Source: Saprospiraceae bacterium
GTDB lineage: Bacteria; Bacteroidota; Bacteroidia; Chitinophagales; Saprospiraceae
Reading direction: 5' to 3'
DNA: 6,502 nt
Assembly: GCA_013002625.1 (NCBI GenBank)
Contig: JABDJE010000212.1
Coordinates: 1-6,502, forward strand
A program made the position numbers and the translations under genes. This document shows, piece by piece, positions 6,365-6,502 of the stretch. Below the pieces are notes generated by a model. That model ran no database searches and had not been told where the DNA came from. It worked only from the letters and a program-made list of their open reading frames with translations. The first letter of the stretch is position 1. Each line of letters opens with the position of its first letter.

Positions 6365-6502
6365 TTAGATTCGGTATTTCAAACCAGCCAGTAATCCCAA
6401 CTTGGTATAATTCTGTTGCACCGGATTGTCATTGCGTGAGAATGAGTTCGGGTAATAACGCAAATTCATACCGCCATAAATCGAAAATGATTTGCTTACA
6501 TC
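6365..6502 (-). CDS. Partial CDS: C-terminal end of a probable outer-membrane beta-barrel protein
   Basis: Reading the minus strand from the window edge gives 45 codons and a TAA (complement of 6365-6367); the 5' part lies outside the window. The peptide begins DVSKSFSIYGGMNLRYYPN, has a polar stretch SFSRNDNPVQQNYTK, and ends LGLLAGLKYRI. Two amphipathic strands with alternating polar and hydrophobic or aromatic residues, joined by a polar loop and ending at the C-terminus, are what the last hairpin of an outer-membrane barrel looks like in Bacteroidota. The final residue is Ile preceded by Tyr-Arg rather than the classic terminal Phe, so BAM targeting may use the LKYRI strand. Absence of stops, the amphipathic pattern and the tight convergent fit with the preceding gene support it as real. 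The exact family (porin-like, OmpW/OprF-like or PorT-like) cannot be told from this fragment. Confidence 0.6.
   Translation of the reverse strand, partial: DVSKSFSIYGGMNLRYYPNSFSRNDNPVQQNYTKLGLLAGLKYRI

Noticed and set aside
1..6502. Mobile element, CRISPR array, tRNA, attachment site or defence cassette
   Set aside because: No transposase or integrase motifs, no regularly spaced repeats, no cloverleaf-like segments and no nuclease or reverse-transcriptase signatures were seen on either strand.

Overview
This 6.5 kb window looks like an ordinary chromosomal segment of a member of the Bacteroidota, possibly a Saprospiria-like or other environmental lineage. The reasons are moderate-to-low GC, AT-rich spacers, mostly weak Shine-Dalgarno sequences, and the gene types present: a DASH cryptochrome, a LolD-type ATPase, Bacteroidota-style family-4 glycosyltransferases and a C-terminal outer-membrane barrel fragment. 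The taxonomic call is inference from gene style only; there is no rRNA or marker gene.

Layout. On the + strand, 88-1500 encodes a full-length DASH-type cryptochrome/photolyase. It converges on, and overlaps by 14 bp, a two-gene minus-strand unit transcribed from about 3361 down to 1487: a LolD-like ABC ATPase followed after 3 bp by a 12-helix-type MFS transporter. A 92-bp divergent spacer (3362-3453) separates this unit from a plus-strand pair of GT-B fold, family-4-type glycosyltransferases (3454-4668 and 4669-5835). The second of these starts on a TTG codon that directly abuts the stop of the first. After a 49-bp AT-rich spacer comes a 157-residue MazG/PRA-PH-like all-alpha NTP pyrophosphohydrolase (5885-6358). 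The right edge holds the last 45 codons of a minus-strand protein that looks like an outer-membrane beta-barrel.

How the genes may work together. The cryptochrome (light-dependent repair or signalling) and the NTP pyrophosphohydrolase (nucleotide pool sanitation or turnover) are independent housekeeping or stress genes. The two glycosyltransferases are very likely translationally coupled and probably add successive sugars in a surface polysaccharide or glycan pathway. The LolD-like ATPase lacks an adjacent FtsX/LolC-type permease; its only operon partner is an MFS carrier. Coding density is very high, and no gene-free stretch exceeds about 100 bases.

I see no mobile element, CRISPR array, tRNA, rRNA or defence system, and nothing that amounts to a clearly new multi-gene system. 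The points most worth a second look are the ATPase-MFS pairing, the apparently missing distal tryptophan in the cryptochrome electron-transfer chain, the zero-gap TTG start, and the conserved-looking C-terminal extension of the pyrophosphohydrolase.
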